From contig NZ_LAVL01000004.1 in the NCBI RefSeq assembly GCF_001083785.1, positions 1-64,000 of the forward strand: a stretch of DNA of 64,000 bases. Reading direction: 5' to 3'. Numbering within the stretch: position 1 is the stretch's first letter; every line of letters begins with the position of its first letter. The stretch is from Nonomuraea sp. SBT364. GTDB lineage: Bacteria; Actinomycetota; Actinomycetes; Streptosporangiales; Streptosporangiaceae. Of the stretch, positions 60,492 through 64,000 are shown piece by piece. Under the pieces are notes generated by a model. That model was not told the DNA's origin, did no database searches, and saw nothing but the letters and a program-made list of their open reading frames with translations. Position numbers and translations under genes: made by a program.

Positions 60492-60872
60492 TCAGGTCGC
60501 GACGAGGGCGTCCGCCAGTCGCTGGAAAGCCTTGCTCTCACCGGTGACCGCCAGCCGGTCGCCGAGCTCGCTGACGGGATGCCCGACGATCACCAGCTCC
60601 TTGACCGTGGCGGCGTCGGTGCGGACGGTCGCATCACATCGTGCCGGCTCGCCCCCGGATGGTGAGCTCGCCCTCGGCGATGTGGACGGCGAAGACGTCC
60701 TCGCCGAGGTCCATCAGGAACGTGGCGTCCAGGCCGGCCAGCCGGGCGGGGGCGAGGTGACTCTCCATGGCGAGCATCAGGGAGTCGGGGCCCAGCGTCA
60801 TCGTCGTTCGCCTGATGGGGACGCGGCGGCCCCAGCGGCCGAGGTGCCCGAGCAGGTCATCTACGTAGTCTC
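60492..60872 (-). pseudogene. C-terminal SCP2-domain fragment of an HxlR-type regulator, frameshifted
   Basis: Minus-strand text GHLGRWGRRVP, LGPDSLMLAMESHLAPARLA, GLDATFLMDLGEDVFAVHI and EGELTIRGRAG is followed, one frame over (shift near 60645), by DATVRTDAATVKELVIVGHP and LAVTGESKAFQRLADALVAT before a stop at 60494..60492. This is the SCP2 sterol-carrier-like domain that follows the winged helix in a class of actinomycete HxlR regulators. The DNA-binding half is missing, cut at the junction with an opposite-strand NmrA fragment. Confidence 0.55.
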
Positions 60873-60990
60873 GCTTCTTGTCACTGGAGCGACCGGGCTC
60901 AGCGGTTCGGCGATCATCCGCGAGTTCGTCCGGCAGGATGCCCCCGTCCGAGCACTGTTCAGGAACCCCGACAACTCACGACCCGGAAAA
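60873..60990 (+). pseudogene. N-terminal scrap of an NmrA-like NAD(P)-binding protein
   Basis: The frame reads LLVTGATGLSGSAIIREFVR and QDAPVRALFRNPDNSRP, the first two Rossmann elements of an NmrA-like protein, then leaves homology. Only about 38 residues remain. The next 180 bp up to the VOC gene show no clear gene; a minus-strand GIPWQHLPQGF faintly recalls IS5-type transposases but is too short to assign. Confidence 0.5.
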
Positions 60991-61245
60991 GGGCAAAGCC
61001 CGTCGATCTTGCCGTGGACCGGAATGAGGCGCGGCGTTTTGAGGAGGGCGTACGCGCTGTGGCCCAGTTCGCCCTCCTGTGAAGCCCTGGGGAAGATGCT
61101 GCCACGGGATGCCGGCCTCCCTTCCCCGCAAGATCGATGAGGGCCACCTGGCACGGCAGCGAACGCGCGGCAGGTGGTCGCGAGCCGTGAGGAACGTGAG
61201 GTCCGGCACCAGGATCTGGCCTCGGCTCTCGTAGACTCCGCGGTC

Positions 61246-61635
61246 ATGACAGAACGATGGCCCTTCATCCACCATGTGACCTTCATCGCCTCGGACCTCG
61301 AGGCGAGCACGCGCTTCTACACCGCCGCGCTGAAGCCCCTCGGCGTCGTTGGAGTAGCGGCCGACGGCGGAGCGGAGTTCTGGGAAGAGGAGCTGGACAC
61401 CCCGTCATTCGGCCTGTATCCCGCGGGCGACGCCGTGGTGACACGGGGCGCGCACATCGCGTTCACCGCTCGCGACCGGGCCGCGGTCGATGCTTTCCAC
61501 GCGGCCGCACTCTCGGCCGGTGGCACATCCCGGCACGAGCCCCGGCTGTGGCCGGAGTATGGCGCCTATTGCGCGTTCGTGGATGACCCGGACGGCAACA
61601 ACGTCGAGGCGGTGTGCAAGGAGGCCCGCCGGTAA
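61246..61635 (+). CDS. VOC family protein (glyoxalase-like)
   Basis: A 129-residue protein with two beta-alpha-beta-beta-beta units. HHVTFIASDLEASTRFYTAALKPLGV holds the first metal-ligand His, and GAHIAFTARDRAAVDAFHAAALSAGG with AFVDDPDGNNVEAVCK holds the second His and the Glu of the vicinal-oxygen-chelate metal site. Possible roles: lyase, dioxygenase or fosfomycin/bleomycin-resistance-type binding. It is an intact gene among relics. Confidence 0.9.
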   Translation: MTERWPFIHHVTFIASDLEASTRFYTAALKPLGVVGVAADGGAEFWEEELDTPSFGLYPAGDAVVTRGAHIAFTARDRAAVDAFHAAALSAGGTSRHEPRLWPEYGAYCAFVDDPDGNNVEAVCKEARR

Positions 61636-61798
61636 GAATCGCGCCACAGAGCCCGAACGAGCAGCATCGCCGCAGGTCACGGTGTGCGACTGTGCGACCG
61701 AAGGCCGGGGCTTCGCGGCGTTCTGGGACCTTCGTGCAATCCAGCGAGCCGTCCAGACGATCACACGGTGGCTGATCGTTACCGGAGAAGGCTCATTG

Positions 61799-62250
61799 TC
61801 AGGGTGTTGGCGCGTCCTCGACGGTCCACTGGATCCCGTACGGGATAAGGAAGTCGAGGAAGGCGCTCGCCTGGAACGCCTGGGCGGGTGCGAGTACTCC
61901 CGGCTTGGCGCGGGATGGCGATGAGACGGCGGGCACTCTCGACGGCGATCACCGCAGTCGTGCCGTGGGTGTCGGGGCCCTGGACGAAGCCGCGGGCGCG
62001 GCGGCCGTCGGTACTGGTGACGTCGAGCACGTAGGTGAAGTGCTGGGTGCGTCGGCTGTCCTCCAAGGGTCTTTCAGGCAGGCATTGGATGATCTCTGGT
62101 GTGAGGGCATGCCCGCCCGCCAGTCGTCGTAGTAGTACGTGATGCCTCCCGCTTTGATGGCGTCGATCGTCTCGGCCAGCGAACGCAGCGAGCCACGTGA
62201 CATGCCGCCACCCCCGACATTGCCGAGGCCTTGGACATCAGGGTGAGCAC
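61799..62250 (-). pseudogene. Saccharopine-dehydrogenase-like (trans-acting enoyl reductase type) remnant
   Basis: Three minus-strand frames join into one C-terminal half: GGGMSRGSLRSLAETIDAIK and AGGITYYYDDWRAGMP; then PEIIQCLPERPLEDSRRTQH, FTYVLDVTSTDGRRARGFVQ and DTHGTTAVIAVESARRLIA; then KPGVLAPAQAFQASAFLDF and LIPYGIQWTVEDAPTP with a stop at 61801..61799. Frameshifts lie near 62100 and 61915, and the NADP-binding half is missing. The family name is my best guess from the overall pattern. A short stretch matching its EIIxxLPE...EDSRRTQ part lies at about 41.5 kb. Confidence 0.45.
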
Positions 62251-62455
62251 CTCGTGTTCTCGCCTGCTAAGTGTGTCGATGGTGCTCGCTGGCCCGTCCG
62301 ATCTTGTGCTGCCCTCATACGGCTGTGAACTTTCTCGTGCGATTCCGAGAGCTCATGGCGTGCAGGGGTTCCGATTGCCGCCGGTACCCGGAACCCCGGC
62401 CCACTGTGGGGGCGAGACTTCCCCCGCTGTCTAGCCCTCACGGCTATGCCCGCTG

Positions 62456-63274
62456 TTAGCCGAGCAGTTGCAGAACCCTCTCCGCCTGCCGTTTCAGGGT
62501 GCCGACCGGGTTGTGGGGTGTCGCCGGCCCGTGGGGGCCGAGCTGCAGAAACCAGCCCAGTGCGATCAGGCGGCGGAAGTCGCGCACCCGCTCGCCTTCT
62601 CCCGGGGCCAGATCGAGGTGGGGTAGTAGCTGGTCGGCGTCCAAGGTGCCGTCGTGGCGAGAGACGTGTTCAAGGACTTCGCCGAGTTCGAAGGCGCGGT
62701 CGCTGCGCCCGGAGTCCTCCCAGTCGATCAGCCGCACATGGTGCTCGTGGTCGTCCCACATGTAGTTCGCTCGGTTGCCGTCCGCCAGCCCGAGGACGGG
62801 CGGCAGTGGGTTCGTGGTGAGCTCGTCGGGGGCCGCAGATGCGAGCCAGGCCGCCCCTGCGCGGAACGCCTCCTGCACCAGGGGGTCATTGCCGAGGTCG
62901 GGTTGCTTGTCGGCCCAGGCGCGGGTCTTGTTCAAGGCCGCTGCCGGCCCCCAGGGGGCGGGCTCAAGCCTCTCCACCACCTGGAACGGGATCTGGTGCA
63001 ACCGGGTCAGCGCGGCAGCCATCGCCTTGATCTGCTCGTCGGTGGCGTGCTGGCCGCGCAGGACCGTGCCAGGCAGCCTGCTCATCACGATCATGGGCGG
63101 GTCGCCGTCGAGCGCGGCTTCCACAGGGGCCGGGGCCAGGCCGGGCGTGTGTTCGGCGAGCAGAGTGAGCGCCAGCCATTCCCGGTGAGGCTCCCCGCGC
63201 CCCCATGATGCATAGCGCTTGACCACGACCTCATCGCGGAATTCCAGGCTGTGGGTGCACCGGCCAACCGTCAT
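62456..63274 (-). CDS. Phosphotransferase family protein (APH fold)
   Basis: A 272-residue APH-like kinase. The N-lobe shows EVVVKRYASWGRGEPHREWLALTLLAEHTPGLAPAPVEA, and the metal-binding DFG-equivalent is RLIDWEDSGRSDRAFELGEVLEHVS. The catalytic loop reads LGLADGNRANYMWD: the catalytic Asp and the Asn are kept, but the usual His-Gly-Asp is Ala-Asp-Gly, a substitution seen in some actinomycete subfamilies. It is followed (63275-63412) by a short gene-free stretch. Substrate unknown. Confidence 0.83.
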   Translation of the reverse strand: MTVGRCTHSLEFRDEVVVKRYASWGRGEPHREWLALTLLAEHTPGLAPAPVEAALDGDPPMIVMSRLPGTVLRGQHATDEQIKAMAAALTRLHQIPFQVVERLEPAPWGPAAALNKTRAWADKQPDLGNDPLVQEAFRAGAAWLASAAPDELTTNPLPPVLGLADGNRANYMWDDHEHHVRLIDWEDSGRSDRAFELGEVLEHVSRHDGTLDADQLLPHLDLAPGEGERVRDFRRLIALGWFLQLGPHGPATPHNPVGTLKRQAERVLQLLG

Positions 63275-63412
63275 GCTCGCTTCGCCCTTTCTGTCCCTTT
63301 CGGCCGAAGGTGGCGGTCCTTCGGCCGCGTCCCGCGTCGGGGAAAAGGAAAGGGTCGAGACTACCTCAGGTCGGGACCTGGAACCCGGGCAGGCGGAGTT
63401 CCATCGCCGAGG

Positions 63413-64000
63413 TCAGTGCCGGCGGCGCTGCTCAGTGTCGGATGCGAATCGGGCGCGACCCAACGCGGTGTCCCGCAGATCCGACAAGCGCGGCACCAGG
63501 GCAAGCGTCAGCTCCTCAACGGGATGGAGCAGCCCCTGCTCACAGGACTCGGCGGTCCAGACACGGGCGCCGGCGGGCCAGGCCATGTTGAGGCCGATCT
63601 CCCCTTTGGGGATCACCCCGTTGAAGGGGGCGGGGATGCCGTGGGTGTTCCAGAAGGCGGTCGCGCCGTTGGCCTTGGGCTGCTCGAAGGCCGGATACAG
63701 CTGCGGATAGCGCGGGTTGGTGCGGAGCATCCGGAACAGCATTTGCCCCAGCAATCCGGGTGCCCTGCGGGCCAGCGTGTCGAACGTGGCCTGGCCGAAG
63801 GTGACGGCGCTGGCGTCCTGGGAAGGGTCCAGCGCCACGCTGGCGAACAGGTGCGAGAGGCGGCGGCGGGTGTACTCGGCCGCGCCGTCGACCAGACCCG
63901 GCTCGATCTGGTCGATCAGTTCGCACAACCGCGCATGGCGGGGCCGGAACAGCGCCAGGTCGAACAGCTCGCCCATCGTGTCGACCGCGGCAAACGCCAG
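63413..64000 (-). CDS. Unrecognised protein, partial (continues beyond the right edge)
   Basis: The frame is open from the window edge (LAFAAVDTMGELFDLALF) to a stop at 63413; an internal ATG at 63976 would give 187 residues, but the open frame upstream suggests the true start lies outside. Mostly helical N-terminal text (HARLCELIDQIEPGLVDGAAEYTRRRLSHLFA) is followed by ANGATAFWNTHGIPAPFNGVIPKGEIGLNMAWPAGARVWTAESC. No motif I recognise. Confidence 0.55.
   Translation of the reverse strand: MAFAAVDTMGELFDLALFRPRHARLCELIDQIEPGLVDGAAEYTRRRLSHLFASVALDPSQDASAVTFGQATFDTLARRAPGLLGQMLFRMLRTNPRYPQLYPAFEQPKANGATAFWNTHGIPAPFNGVIPKGEIGLNMAWPAGARVWTAESCEQGLLHPVEELTLALVPRLSDLRDTALGRARFASDTEQRRRH

Noticed and set aside
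60991..61170. Possible IS5-type transposase scrap (GIPWQHLPQGF on the minus strand)
   Set aside because: Only about ten suggestive residues with no supporting motif or terminal repeat; too weak to annotate.

Overview
The window reads as chromosomal DNA from a high-GC filamentous actinomycete, most likely of the Streptosporangiaceae (Nonomuraea-like) or a close relative. This is inference from very high GC, frequent GTG starts, a SARP/BTAD regulator of AfsR type, a mycothiol-dependent maleylpyruvate isomerase-type protein, DUF1707 and CU044_5270-type proteins and winged-helix AlkZ-like proteins. No rRNA, tRNA, CRISPR array, phage or conjugation module was seen. The content is accessory rather than core: short independent units, many of them a regulator next to or divergent from a transporter or oxidoreductase, separated by decayed gene fragments.

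Layout. 0-5.4 kb: the edge of an IS3-type element that cuts a thioredoxin-like gene, a PPOX flavin/haem-binding-fold protein, a PadR-ABC ATPase-FtsX permease operon, and a membrane protein. 5.5-9.8 kb: a small secreted Cys protein, a stand-alone cytidine-deaminase-fold protein behind a large membrane protein, and an AlkZ-like winged-helix protein. 9.9-15.3 kb: a serine hydrolase plus a YbtPQ/IrtAB-like ABC pair, divergent from a TetR gene across a perfect operator. 15.3-20 kb: TetR/MFS pair, HxlR, imine-reductase-like and NmrA-like genes. 20-21.8 kb: very small frameshifted ORFs (Zn-ribbon, membrane peptides) and an aminoglycoside-phosphotransferase-fold kinase. 21.8-27.9 kb: a four-gene MacB/FtsX-type ABC and lipoprotein operon. 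28-35.3 kb: old-yellow-enzyme reductase, the AfsR-like regulator, and a wrbA-MFS operon divergent from MarR. 35.4-37.2 kb: a decayed TPR gene and a 53-residue Cys-rich peptide. 37.2-44.5 kb: NmrA-DUF1772 operon with LysR, TetR with a DUF1707 protein, a decayed alpha/beta hydrolase, an ArsR-MFS operon, an ACT-domain protein and a NUDIX hydrolase. 44.6-51.9 kb: sigma factor with its CU044_5270 partner, a helicase scrap, a large secreted S8 protease, a secreted penicillin-binding-fold hydrolase and an MFS scrap. 52-56.2 kb: mycothiol-type protein, SDR, and a small-membrane-peptide/siderophore-interacting-protein/FAD-monooxygenase/DUF6640-like operon. 56.2-62.4 kb: a graveyard of truncated genes (ADH, IstB, SnoaL-like, HxlR-SCP2, NmrA, saccharopine-dehydrogenase-like) interleaved with intact MerR-SDR, SDR-MarR and VOC genes. 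62.4-64 kb: a second phosphotransferase and a gene running off the edge.

The unifying theme is response to small toxic molecules: four intact MFS or MFS-type exporters, three ABC systems, and a series of flavin- or NAD(P)-dependent redox enzymes (WrbA, OYE, NmrA-type, SDR, FAD monooxygenase). Most are paired with a one-component regulator of the PadR, TetR, HxlR, MarR, LysR, ArsR or MerR family. In nine intergenic regions I could read a dyad or repeated site that fits the neighbouring regulator. The most unusual items are the stand-alone deaminase with a membrane partner, the 6-Cys peptide, the frameshifted zinc-ribbon/membrane-peptide cluster, a near-identical 30-bp element in front of both the sigma-factor operon and the S8 protease, and two matching TetR-type operators flanking a TetR gene.
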